From Cryobacterium tagatosivorans (GTDB lineage: Bacteria; Actinomycetota; Actinomycetes; Actinomycetales; Microbacteriaceae): DNA of 64,000 bases. This document shows positions 44,367-53,675 of the stretch, one piece after another; within the stretch, counting starts at the first letter, position 1, and each line of letters starts with the position of its first letter. Made by a program: the position numbers and the translations under genes. The notes below the pieces were generated by a model. The model searched no databases. It was given only the letters and a program-made list of their open reading frames with translations, and was not told the origin of the DNA. The DNA is taken from positions 32,851 to 96,850 of the forward strand of contig NZ_SOEZ01000036.1 of assembly GCF_004402215.1 (NCBI RefSeq), written 5' to 3'.

Positions 44367-44796
44367 TGGCCCGCGGAACGGACGACGTGACCCCCGTGGG
44401 CGACATCGACTGGGGTGTGCTGCGCGAGGCCGCGATGGCGGCGATGGCCAGGGCCTACGTGCCCTACTCGAAGTTCCCGGTCGGGGTGGCGGCCCTCGTC
44501 ACCGACGGCCGGGTGATCAGCGGCTGCAACGTGGAGAACGCGTCCTACGGGCTCACTCTCTGCGCCGAATGCGGTCTCGTCTCGGCGTTGCACCTGACCG
44601 GGGGCGGCCGGCTGGTCGCGTTCACCTGCGTCGACGGTCGCGGGCGGACGCTGATGCCGTGCGGTCGCTGCCGCCAGCTGCTGTACGAACACTCCGCTCC
44701 CGGGATGCTGCTGGAAACCGTTTCGGGCGTGCGCACCATCGATGAGGTGCTGCCGGATGCCTTCGGGCCGAGGCAGCTCGCCGACTACCAGGGAGA

Positions 44797-44800
<4 letters not shown>
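44366..44800 (+). CDS. cdd: Cytidine deaminase
   Basis: This converts cytidine and deoxycytidine to uridine derivatives. A 144-residue protein with zinc ligands C66, C99 and C102 and catalytic E68 in NASYGLTLCAECG and MPCGRCRQLL. YVPYSKFPVGVAAL is the conserved N-terminal pocket. CAEC replaces the more usual CAER; the Arg position is known to vary among dimeric and tetrameric forms. It is followed with 4-base overlap by deoA. Confidence 0.95.
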
Positions 44801-46149
<1,349 letters not shown>

Positions 46150-46170
46150 CCTGCCGGCCCCGGCAGCCCT

Positions 46171-47115
46171 CTACTCGGGGTCGCCGATCCGCTCGAGCGC
46201 GTCGACGATCAACGACCAGAACTTCTCGTGATCCAGGTCGACGGCGACCTGCGTGGTGCAGCCGGCCGGGGCGGGGGCGCGGAAGTCCGCGACGGTCATG
46301 CCCAGGGTGAGGGTGCCGGTGAGCTCCACGTCGAGGGGCGTGCGGCGCACCGCGATCACGCTGGGATCGATCACGTAGGCCACCGCGCACGGGTCGTGCA
46401 CCGGCGGATGCTCGAAGCCCTGCGCCTCCTTGTACGACTCGGCGAAGAACTCGAGGAGCTCGCCGACGAACCGCGCCGGCCCGGTGCCGACCGCGGCGAT
46501 CCGCGCCGCCACGGCGGGCGTCGCGAGCGCCTGGTGGGTGAGGTCGAGGCCGATCATGGTGAGCGGCCACTTCTCGTTGAACACGATGTGCGCGGCCTCC
46601 GGGTCGATGACGATGTTGAACTCGGCCGTCGCCGACCAGTTGCCCACGTGGTAGCCGCCGCCCATCAGCACGACCTCCCTGACCCGCTCGGCGATCCGCG
46701 GCTCCTTGCGCACGGCGAGGGCGATGTTGGTCAGCGCGCCGGTGGGCACGAGGGTGATCTCGCCGGGCGGGTGCGCCATGATCGTGTCGATGATGAGGTC
46801 GACGGCGTGCCGTGGGTCGAGCCGGAGGGTGGGCTCGGGGAGCACCGGGCCGTCGAGGCCGGACTCGCCGTGGATCGTCGGCGCCGTTTCGATGTGGCGC
46901 ACGAGCGGACGGGCGCACCCGGCCGCGAACGGCACGGCGGTGATGCCGGCCACGCGCGCGACGGACAGCGCGTTGCGGGTCACCTTGTCGATGGTCTGGT
47001 TGCCCATCACCGTGGTGACAGCGACGAGGTCGATGTCGGGATTGCCGTGCGCGAGCAGCAGCGCGATCGCGTCGTCGTGGCCCGGATCGCAGTCGAGGAT
47101 GATTTTGGTCGGCAT
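46171..47115 (-). CDS. Ribonucleoside hydrolase (inosine-uridine preferring type)
   Basis: A 314-residue nucleosidase that irreversibly splits ribonucleosides to base and ribose. The N-terminal LDCDPGHDDAIALLLA is the calcium-binding aspartate cluster. VPTGALTNIALAV and MGGGYHVGNWSATAEFNIVIDPEAAHIVF carry the remaining ligands and the ribose-binding Asn, and PVHDPCAVAYVI the last conserved Asp. It is minus-strand, convergent with deoA and divergent from add, giving a hydrolytic route beside the phosphorolytic one. Substrate range is not decidable. Confidence 0.92.
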   Translation of the reverse strand: MPTKIILDCDPGHDDAIALLLAHGNPDIDLVAVTTVMGNQTIDKVTRNALSVARVAGITAVPFAAGCARPLVRHIETAPTIHGESGLDGPVLPEPTLRLDPRHAVDLIIDTIMAHPPGEITLVPTGALTNIALAVRKEPRIAERVREVVLMGGGYHVGNWSATAEFNIVIDPEAAHIVFNEKWPLTMIGLDLTHQALATPAVAARIAAVGTGPARFVGELLEFFAESYKEAQGFEHPPVHDPCAVAYVIDPSVIAVRRTPLDVELTGTLTLGMTVADFRAPAPAGCTTQVAVDLDHEKFWSLIVDALERIGDPE

Positions 47116-47168
47116 CAGCCCAATCTATCCGCGCGTCGCTAGTGGCCCGCCCCGGGCGGGCGGCCGGC

Positions 47169-47225
47169 TGAGTTGCGGAGAAAGTACCTTCGTCGTGACC
47201 GTGAAGGTACTTTGTCCGCGACTCA
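47169..47225. repeat. Palindrome in the divergent nucleosidase/add intergenic region
   Basis: TGAGTTGCGGAGAAAGTACC... (47169-47191) pairs with 47203-47225 over 23 bases with two mismatched positions and an 11-base loop. Unlike similar palindromes in the window it lies between divergent starts, 53 bases from one and 68 from the other. It cannot be a simple gene-end terminator here. Confidence 0.75.
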
Positions 47226-47293
47226 CCGTGGCACCCAGCGAGCGTTCAGGAAACAGGGAGGCTCACGGGCCGCCGCGCCGGTAGATTAGGGGG

Positions 47294-48415
47294 GTGAACA
47301 CGAGCCCAGACGAATACCTGCTGCCCGGCGGCGGAACGAGCATCAACTCGCTGCCCAAGATCTCCCTGCACGACCACCTCGACGGCGGCCTGCGACCGGC
47401 GACCATCATCGAGCTGGCCGACGCGATCGGGTACGACCTGCCGACGACGGATGCCGCGCGGCTGGGCTCCTGGTTCGCCAAGCAGGCAAACTCCGGCTCC
47501 CTCGTGGAGTACCTCAAGACCTTCGACGTGACCTGCGCCGTCATGCAGACCCGCGAGGGACTCGTGCGCGTCGCCCGCGAATTCGTGGAAGACCTGGCCC
47601 GCGACGGCGTCATCTACGGGGAGGTCCGCTGGGCCCCCGAACAGCACCTGGCCCGCGGCCTCACCCTCGACGAGACGGTCGAGGCAGTGCAGGACGGCCT
47701 CGACGCCGGCGTCGACCACGTCGCGCAGTCCGGTCACAGCATCCGCATCGGCCAGCTGGTCACGGCCATGCGCCACGCGAACCGCAGCCTCGAGATCGCC
47801 GAGCTGGCCGTGCGCCACCGTAAGAACGGCGTCGTCGGCTTCGACATCGCCGGTGCGGAGCTGGGCTTCCCGGCGCGCAACCACCTGGCCGCGTTCGACT
47901 ACCTCGCGCACGAGTTCCTGCCGGTCACCGTGCATGCCGGCGAGGCCGACGGGCTGGAGAGCATCCGCGGGGCCCTGTTCGACGGCCGCGCGCTGCGCCT
48001 CGGCCATGGCGTGCGCCTGGCCGAAGACGTGAAGATCGGCCGCGCCGACGGAGACAACACCTTCGTCACGCTCGGCCCGCTCGCCCAGTGGGTGCGCGAC
48101 CGCGAGATCGCCCTCGAGCTCAGCCCCTCGTCGAACCTGCAGACCGGCGCGATCGCCGCCTGGGGCAAGGAACTGCTCGACCACCCGTTCGACCTGCTCT
48201 ACCAGCTCGGCTTCCGGGTCACCGTCAACACCGACAACCGCCTGATGAGCAACACCAGCCTGACCCGGGAACTGGCCCTGCTCAGCGACGCGTTCGGCTA
48301 CGACATCGACGACCTCGAGGTGTTCCAGCTCAACGCGGCCGCGGCCGCGTTCCTCCCGCTCGAGGAACGCGAGGAACTGGCGGATGCCATCGTCGCCGGA
48401 TTCGAGAACGACTAG
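47294..48415 (+). CDS. add: Adenosine deaminase
   Basis: A 373-residue zinc enzyme deaminating adenosine and deoxyadenosine to inosines. LPKISLHDHLDGGLRP gives the first two zinc His. VHAGEADGLESI contains the third His and catalytic Glu. ALRLGHGVRLAED carries the catalytic His, and TVNTDNRLMSNTSLT the terminal Asp pair (usually TDDP, here TDNR). GTG 47294 is the only in-frame start before the conserved region. The PTS IIA gene follows after 50 bases. Confidence 0.94.
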   Translation: MNTSPDEYLLPGGGTSINSLPKISLHDHLDGGLRPATIIELADAIGYDLPTTDAARLGSWFAKQANSGSLVEYLKTFDVTCAVMQTREGLVRVAREFVEDLARDGVIYGEVRWAPEQHLARGLTLDETVEAVQDGLDAGVDHVAQSGHSIRIGQLVTAMRHANRSLEIAELAVRHRKNGVVGFDIAGAELGFPARNHLAAFDYLAHEFLPVTVHAGEADGLESIRGALFDGRALRLGHGVRLAEDVKIGRADGDNTFVTLGPLAQWVRDREIALELSPSSNLQTGAIAAWGKELLDHPFDLLYQLGFRVTVNTDNRLMSNTSLTRELALLSDAFGYDIDDLEVFQLNAAAAAFLPLEEREELADAIVAGFEND

Positions 48416-48465
48416 CCGGCGGCCCCTCCGGCCCCTCCGGTCGAACCCGCGCGAACCGTGACACG

Positions 48466-48930
48466 ATGACGCTCCTGCCCCTTCCCCTCGACGCGATCGA
48501 GATCGGCGTCCATGCCGAAACCTGGCGTGCCGCGGTGACCGCCGCCGGTGACGCCCTGCAGCGCTCCGGTTCGACCGAGGCCGGCTACACCGAACGGATG
48601 ATCGGCGTCATCGACGAATTCGGCGCCTACGTCGTGATCGCGCCCGGGCTGGCCCTGGCCCACGCCCGGCCTGGGCCCGACGTGCTCACCGAGGGCCTGA
48701 GCATCGTCACCCTGGCCGAACCGGTCGCGTTCGGGCATCCGCACAACGACCCGGTCGGCGTCATCGTCGGCCTGGCCGTCCGGAGCGGCGACGAACACCT
48801 GCACTTCGTCGCCGAACTCGCCAACGTGTTCAACGACCCGGAGGTGATTCCCGCGATCGCCGCGGCGACGGATGCCGAGGCCATCCGTTCGCTGATGGGA
48901 ATGACCGACCCCGCGAAGGAACCGGAATGA
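48466..48930 (+). CDS. PTS EIIA component (mannitol/fructose/ascorbate class)
   Basis: A 154-residue phosphocarrier domain. H66 in IAPGLALAHARPGPDVL is the expected phosphorylated histidine. YTERMIGVIDEFGAYVVIAPG and FGHPHNDPVGVIVGLAV resemble UlaC/SgaA-type EIIA proteins. ATG 48466 is the first in-frame start after add. Its gene overlaps the EIIB gene by ATGA. No membrane EIIC gene is present in the window, so the pair is orphaned or works with a distant EIIC. Its position in a nucleoside salvage cluster is noteworthy. Confidence 0.88.
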   Translation: MTLLPLPLDAIEIGVHAETWRAAVTAAGDALQRSGSTEAGYTERMIGVIDEFGAYVVIAPGLALAHARPGPDVLTEGLSIVTLAEPVAFGHPHNDPVGVIVGLAVRSGDEHLHFVAELANVFNDPEVIPAIAAATDAEAIRSLMGMTDPAKEPE

Positions 48931-49199
48931 AAATCGTCGTCATGTGCGGTGTCGGAATCGGGACATCCGCCATCCTCAAGGTCAACACCGAACGTGCGCT
49001 GGAGCGGCTCGACATCGACGCCGAGGTGACGGCCACGGACGTGGCCGGCGTGCAGGCGGCCGGCTCGGACGCGCAGGTCATCCTGACCTCCTCGGAGCTC
49101 GTGCACGCGATCGGCAAGACCAATGCGGACGTCATCGTGATCGACAACTACTTCGACCTGGACGAGCTCACGGCCAAGCTGGAAGCGGCGCTGGGCTAG
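48927..49199 (+). CDS. PTS EIIB component (lactose/ascorbate-type)
   Basis: A 90-residue EIIB domain with the phosphocysteine loop at the very N-terminus (MKIVVMCGVGIGTSAILK, Cys7). VILTSSELVHAIGKTNADVIVIDNYFD is the second half of the small Rossmann-like fold. Like UlaB/SgaB it should accept phosphate from the adjacent EIIA. The partner EIIC is missing nearby. The gene is followed after 13 bases by a palindrome and then a convergent gene. Confidence 0.88.
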   Translation: MKIVVMCGVGIGTSAILKVNTERALERLDIDAEVTATDVAGVQAAGSDAQVILTSSELVHAIGKTNADVIVIDNYFDLDELTAKLEAALG

Positions 49200-49212
49200 C
49201 TCCCACAGAAAG

Positions 49213-49280
49213 CGACTGTGGCCCAGTCGGACAACTGTTGCCGGCGTACCGGGAACAGTCGTCCGAACGGGCCACAGTTG
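49213..49280. repeat. Imperfect 30-bp palindrome at the PTS/phosphomutase convergence
   Basis: The arms at 49213-49242 and 49251-49280 match over 30 bases with five non-identical positions, most of which still allow G:U pairing. The cores are CTGTGGCCC and GGACAACTGTT. The loop is 8 bases. It ends 8 bases before the stop of the minus-strand mutase. Confidence 0.75.
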
Positions 49281-49288
49281 CCCGTTAA

Positions 49289-51166
49289 TCAGGCGATCAG
49301 GACGCGCATTCCGCGGTCGAGGTCGTCGAGCGTGGCGGCGGCCGCGGCCTTGCGCTCGGGCACCGTGCCGATGGCGGCGCGGGTGTCGAGGTAGACCTTG
49401 AGCTTGGGTTCGGTGCCGCTCGGGCGCACCATCACCCGGGACCCGTCGGCCAGCCGGATCCGCAGCACGTCGCTCGGCGGCAGACCCCCGACGCCCTGGC
49501 TGAGGTCGTCGATGGAGTCGACCCGGATGCTGCCCACGCGCTCGGGCGGATTCGCGCGCAGCCGGGCCATCACGCGGTCGATCTCCGCGAGGTCGGTGAC
49601 CCGCACCGAGATCTGGCCGGAGGCGAAGTGCCCGAACCGCTCGCTGAACCGGTCGAGGTGCTCGGCGATCGTGAGACCGTCCGCCTTGAGCTCGCTGGCC
49701 AGGGAGAGGAAGGCGAGCGCGGCGGAAATGCCGTCCTTGTCGCGCACCACGGCGGGATTCACGAGGTAGCCGAGGGCCTCTTCGTAGCCGAAGATCAAGC
49801 CGGGCGCGCGGGAGACCCACTTGAAGCCGGTGAGGGTCTCGACGAAATCGAGCCCGTAGGCCGAGGCGACGGAGGCCATCGCCGGCGACGACACGATCGA
49901 GCAGGCCAGGGTCCCGGTGGGGCCGTCCGGCGAGTTCGCGGCGATCTCGGCGGCGCGCCAGCCGAGGATCGCGCCCACCTCGTTGCCGCTCAGGCGACGG
50001 TAACCGTCGGGGGAGCCCGCGTCGGGGATGGCGACGGCGAGCCGGTCCGCGTCGGGGTCGTTGGCGATGATCAACTCGGCCCCGGCCTCCCGGGCGGTGG
50101 CGTAGGAGAGGTCCATCGCGCCCGGCTCCTCCGGGTTCGGGAAGGCAACGGTGGGGAAGGCGGCATCCGGGGCGATCTGCGCGTCGACGAGCGTGGGCAG
50201 GTCGAAGCCGGCGGCCTCGAGCGTGCGGCGGGTGGTGTCCCAGCCGACGCCGTGCAGGGCCGTGTAGACGGTGTTGACCTGGACCCGCGGCGGGAGCGCG
50301 ACGCCGGCGGTCGCCTCGATGTAGGCCTGCACGACCGACTCGGGGGCGGTCTCGTAGGCGGCCCGCGGCAGCTCAGGGACGAGCCGCTCGGCGGCGACGC
50401 GCAGGATTTCGGCGGCGATGGCCGCGTCGTCGGGGGACACGATCTGCGAGCCCTCGTTCTCCCCGCCGAGGTAGACCTTGTAGCCGTTGTCGTTGGGCGG
50501 GTTGTGCGAGGCGGTCACCATCACGCCGGCGCTGGCGCCGAGGTGCCGCACGGCGAACGCGAGCACCGGGGTGGGCAGCAGCCGGGGGAGCAGGATTGCG
50601 CGCACGCCGGCGCCGGCCATCAGGGCCGCCGTGTCGGTGGCGAAGACGGAGGAGTTCTTGCGGCCGTCGAAGCCGACGACGACCGAGGGGACGGAGCCGG
50701 CCGGGGCGCGGGCGACCAGGAACGCGGCGAGGCCGGCCGCGGCCTGGGAGACGAGCACCCGGTTCATCCGGTTCGAGCCGGCCGCGATCGCGCCGCGCAG
50801 CCCCGCGGTCCCGAAGGCGAGCCGTTCGTCGAAGCGGGAGTGCAGGTCGGCGAGGGCGGCGGCGTCCCCGTCGACGGCGGCGGAGACGAGCAGGCGCAGT
50901 TCCGCCTGGGTCTCCGGGTCGGGGTCCTGGCCGAGCCAGGCCCTGGCCGCGGCGATGACCGGGTCAGCCGCGTCAGCATCCGGAGCGGGCGGGGCGGGTG
51001 CGGCGGGCGCGTCGGCGATCGTGTCCAGCACGGCCGTGGCCGGGAAGGCCGAGTCGTCGCCGGCCTCCGGGGTCGGCGCGGTGGCGTTCCGGGTCGGCTC
51101 GGTGGGGTCATCCGGGCCGGCGTGCCGCCCGCGGGTGCCGGGGTCTGCGCCGTTCGCCAGGCTCAC
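49289..51166 (-). CDS. Alpha-D-phosphohexomutase family protein; probable phosphopentomutase or phosphomannomutase
   Basis: A 625-residue mutase of the PgcA/PGM2-type subgroup. TASHNPPNDNGYKVY (Ser220) is the phosphoserine loop, NDPDADRLAVA the Mg site, FGYEEALGY the sugar-binding loop and VRPSGTEPKLKVY the phosphate-binding tail. GTG 51166 overlaps the pnp stop by GTGA. About 67 residues rich in Ala, Pro and Asp precede the usual N-terminus; a later start cannot be excluded. Homologues are often called phosphomannomutase (pmmB). The coupling to purine nucleoside phosphorylase suggests interconversion of (deoxy)ribose 1- and 5-phosphate, as PGM2 proteins can do. Confidence 0.85.
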   Translation of the reverse strand: MSLANGADPGTRGRHAGPDDPTEPTRNATAPTPEAGDDSAFPATAVLDTIADAPAAPAPPAPDADAADPVIAAARAWLGQDPDPETQAELRLLVSAAVDGDAAALADLHSRFDERLAFGTAGLRGAIAAGSNRMNRVLVSQAAAGLAAFLVARAPAGSVPSVVVGFDGRKNSSVFATDTAALMAGAGVRAILLPRLLPTPVLAFAVRHLGASAGVMVTASHNPPNDNGYKVYLGGENEGSQIVSPDDAAIAAEILRVAAERLVPELPRAAYETAPESVVQAYIEATAGVALPPRVQVNTVYTALHGVGWDTTRRTLEAAGFDLPTLVDAQIAPDAAFPTVAFPNPEEPGAMDLSYATAREAGAELIIANDPDADRLAVAIPDAGSPDGYRRLSGNEVGAILGWRAAEIAANSPDGPTGTLACSIVSSPAMASVASAYGLDFVETLTGFKWVSRAPGLIFGYEEALGYLVNPAVVRDKDGISAALAFLSLASELKADGLTIAEHLDRFSERFGHFASGQISVRVTDLAEIDRVMARLRANPPERVGSIRVDSIDDLSQGVGGLPPSDVLRIRLADGSRVMVRPSGTEPKLKVYLDTRAAIGTVPERKAAAAATLDDLDRGMRVLIA

Positions 51167-51996
51167 AGTGCGGCCACGATCCGGGCCAGGAGGGCGCTGA
51201 TCACGGGCTCGGCGGCGCGGCCGGCCTCGAGGACCTCCCCGTGGCTGAGCGGCTCCTGCTGGATGCCCGCGGCGAGGTTGGTGATCAGGGACATGCCGAG
51301 GATCTCCATGCCGGACTGCCGGGCGGCGATGGCCTCGAGCGCGGTGGACATCCCGACGATGTGGCCGCCGATGACCTTCGCCATCTGCACCTCCGCCGGC
51401 GTCTCGTAGTGCGGACCGCGGAACTGGCAATAGACGCCCTCGTCGAGCGTCGGGTCGATGGTGCGGGCCAGGGCGCGCAGCCGGCTCGAGTACAGGTCGG
51501 TGAGGTCGACGAAGGTCGCGCCCTCGAGCGGCGAATCGGCGGTGAGGTTGATGTGGTCGCTGATCAGCACGGGCGTGCCGGGCGTCCAGGTCTCCCGGAT
51601 GCCGCCGGCCCCGTTGGTCAGGATCATCGTCTTCGCGCCGGTCGCGGCGGCGGTGCGCACGCTGTGCACGACCCGGCGCACCCCGTGGCCTTCGTAGTAA
51701 TGGGTGCGCGCGCCGATGACGAGCGCGCGCTTGCCGCCGGGCAGCAGCACCGAGCGCAGCATGCCGCCGTGGCCTTCCAGGGCGGGGGCGCCGAAGCCGG
51801 CGATTTCCTGCGCGGGAATCGTGTGGGTGGTCTCGCCGATCAGGCCGGCGGCGCTGCCCCAGCCGCTGCCCAGGGTGAGGGCGACGTCGTGGCGGTCGAC
51901 CCCGGTGATACGGGCGATTTCCTGGGCGGCGACCCGGGCGATCTCGAAGGGATCGGTCTCGGGCAGGTCCAGCGGGTTGGTCTCGGTCGTGAGCAT
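51163..51996 (-). CDS. Purine nucleoside phosphorylase
   Basis: A 277-residue trimeric-class (PNP/MTAP-type) enzyme that phosphorolyses inosine and guanosine. ALTLGSGWGSAAGLI is the phosphate-binding loop. RTHYYEGHGVRRVVHSVRTA and ILTNGAGGIRETWTPGTPVLISDHINLTADSPL hold the purine and ribose sites, and CQFRGPHYETPAEVQMAK follows with the conserved Pro-His-Tyr-Glu. ATG 51996 is well placed. It is translationally coupled to the phosphomutase, so its ribose 1-phosphate can be fed into central metabolism. Confidence 0.95.
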   Translation of the reverse strand: MLTTETNPLDLPETDPFEIARVAAQEIARITGVDRHDVALTLGSGWGSAAGLIGETTHTIPAQEIAGFGAPALEGHGGMLRSVLLPGGKRALVIGARTHYYEGHGVRRVVHSVRTAAATGAKTMILTNGAGGIRETWTPGTPVLISDHINLTADSPLEGATFVDLTDLYSSRLRALARTIDPTLDEGVYCQFRGPHYETPAEVQMAKVIGGHIVGMSTALEAIAARQSGMEILGMSLITNLAAGIQQEPLSHGEVLEAGRAAEPVISALLARIVAAL

Positions 51997-52157
51997 CCAA
52001 CCACTCTAATGACCTGCCCCATTCGACGGGCATTCTGCTCACATGTAGCCGCTGGGGCGGTCCGGGGACGCGCGGGGCGACAATCTCCGTCGAATTCGCG
52101 AGGCCCCGGCGCGGGCAGAGTTTGGCGGGGGGAGCGCTGGAGCGAGAGAATAGAGCA

Positions 52158-53594
52158 ATGGCCTACGAGTTTGAACGCAAGCAGCGCATTGCAGTACTCG
52201 GCGGAGGGCCCGGCGGTTACGAGGCGGCCCTCGCGGGCGCCCAACAGGGCGCGGATGTCACCCTGGTCGAACGCGTCGGCGTCGGCGGATCGGCGGTCCT
52301 GACGGATGTCGTACCGTCCAAGTCCCTCATCGCCACGGCCGAGGCCTCCAACTCCATCGGCGAAGCCACCGACCTCGGCGTGCAGTTCTTCATGCGCACG
52401 GACTCCGGCAAACCGGCCCGCCCGGAGGTGGCGATCAACCTGACCGCGGTCAACAAGCGCCTCCTCGCCATGGCCCGGCAGCAGTCCGAGGACATGAAGG
52501 CCACCCTGATGCGCGCCGGCGTGCGCCTGGTGCAGGGCCACGGCCGGCTCGACGGGACCAGCGGGGTCATCGTCTCCACCGCCGACGGCGAATCGGGCAC
52601 CGATTTCGACCGGGTCGACGCGGACACGATCGTCGTGTCGGTCGGCGCGAGCCCGCGCATCCTGCCGTCGGCGCTCCCGGACGGCGAGCGCATCCTCACC
52701 TGGACGCAGCTGTACAACCTGCGCGCGGTGCCCGAACACCTGATCGTGGTCGGGTCCGGCGTGACCGGCGCCGAGTTCGCCTCCGCCTACCGCGCCCTCG
52801 GCGCGAAGGTCACGCTCATCTCCAGCCGCGACCAGGTGCTGCCCGGCGAGGACGCCGACGCCGCGCACGTGATCGAGAACGTGTTCAAGCGCAACGGGAT
52901 GGTCGTGCTGTCCAAGTCACGCGCGTCCTCGGTCGAGCGCGTCGGCGACGGCGTCGTCGCCACCCTGTCCGACGGCCGCACCGTCGAGGGCAGCCACTGC
53001 CTCATCGCGGTCGGCTCCGTGCCGAACACCGCCGGGATCGGCCTCGCGGAGGCGGGCGTGCAGCTGAACGAGTCCGGGCACATCCGGGTCAACCGGGTCG
53101 CCCGCACGTCGATGCCGAACGTCTACGCGGCCGGCGACTGCACGACCGAGCTGCCGCTGGCATCCGTCGCCTCGATGATGGGCCGCACGGCCGTCTTCCA
53201 CGCGATGGGCGACGCGGTCAACCCGATCGAGATCCGCAACGTGGCCGCGAACATCTTCACCCAGCCCGAGATCGCGACCGTCGGCTGGTCGCAGAAGCAG
53301 ATCGAGGAGGGGCTCATGCAGGGCGACATCTACAAGCTGCCGCTGGCCTCGAACCCCCGCGCCAAGATGATGGGGATCAAGGACGGCTTCGTGAAGCTGT
53401 TCGCCCGCACCGGCAGCGGCACCGTGATCGGCGGCGTGATCGTGGCGCCCAAGGCGAGCGAACTGATCTTCCCGCTGGCCCTCGCGGTCGAGCACCGGCT
53501 CACCGTCGACGACGTCGCCCAGGCGTTCCCGGTCTACCCGTCACTCACCGGCTCCATCACGGATGCCGCCCGCGCTATGCACGTCGTCCTCTAA
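52158..53594 (+). CDS. LpdA-like NAD(P)H quinone dehydrogenase (flavoprotein disulfide reductase fold without redox Cys)
   Basis: A 478-residue flavoprotein. IAVLGGGPGGYEAALAGAQ (15-20) binds FAD. HLIVVGSGVTGAEFASAYRALG binds NAD(P). VYAAGDCTTELPLASVASMMG is the second FAD motif, and the dimerisation domain follows. The redox-active CxxxxC of lipoamide dehydrogenase is absent: GGSAVLTDVVPSK has Ala46 and Val51 at those positions. The C-terminal His-Glu pair is also not evident. That matches mycobacterial LpdA (Rv3303c), described as a quinone-reducing enzyme, rather than a pyruvate dehydrogenase component. ATG 52158 is chosen over an open frame from 52122. Confidence 0.88.
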   Translation: MAYEFERKQRIAVLGGGPGGYEAALAGAQQGADVTLVERVGVGGSAVLTDVVPSKSLIATAEASNSIGEATDLGVQFFMRTDSGKPARPEVAINLTAVNKRLLAMARQQSEDMKATLMRAGVRLVQGHGRLDGTSGVIVSTADGESGTDFDRVDADTIVVSVGASPRILPSALPDGERILTWTQLYNLRAVPEHLIVVGSGVTGAEFASAYRALGAKVTLISSRDQVLPGEDADAAHVIENVFKRNGMVVLSKSRASSVERVGDGVVATLSDGRTVEGSHCLIAVGSVPNTAGIGLAEAGVQLNESGHIRVNRVARTSMPNVYAAGDCTTELPLASVASMMGRTAVFHAMGDAVNPIEIRNVAANIFTQPEIATVGWSQKQIEEGLMQGDIYKLPLASNPRAKMMGIKDGFVKLFARTGSGTVIGGVIVAPKASELIFPLALAVEHRLTVDDVAQAFPVYPSLTGSITDAARAMHVVL

Positions 53595-53608
53595 AACCCG
53601 CCCACACC

Positions 53609-53671
53609 CCGCGAAACCGCAGTTGTGCGCGTTAAAACCCGTTCATAACGTGCACGACTGCGGTTTCGCGG
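53609..53671. repeat. 63-base palindrome sharing its arms with the copy at 14113
   Basis: The arms at 53609-53634 and 53646-53671 pair over 26 bases with two wobble positions around an 11-base loop. The outer 21 bases of the left arm are identical to those at 14113, including GCGAAACCGCAGTTGTGCG. It occupies the 81-base gap between two convergent genes. Confidence 0.85.
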
Positions 53672-53675
53672 AAGG

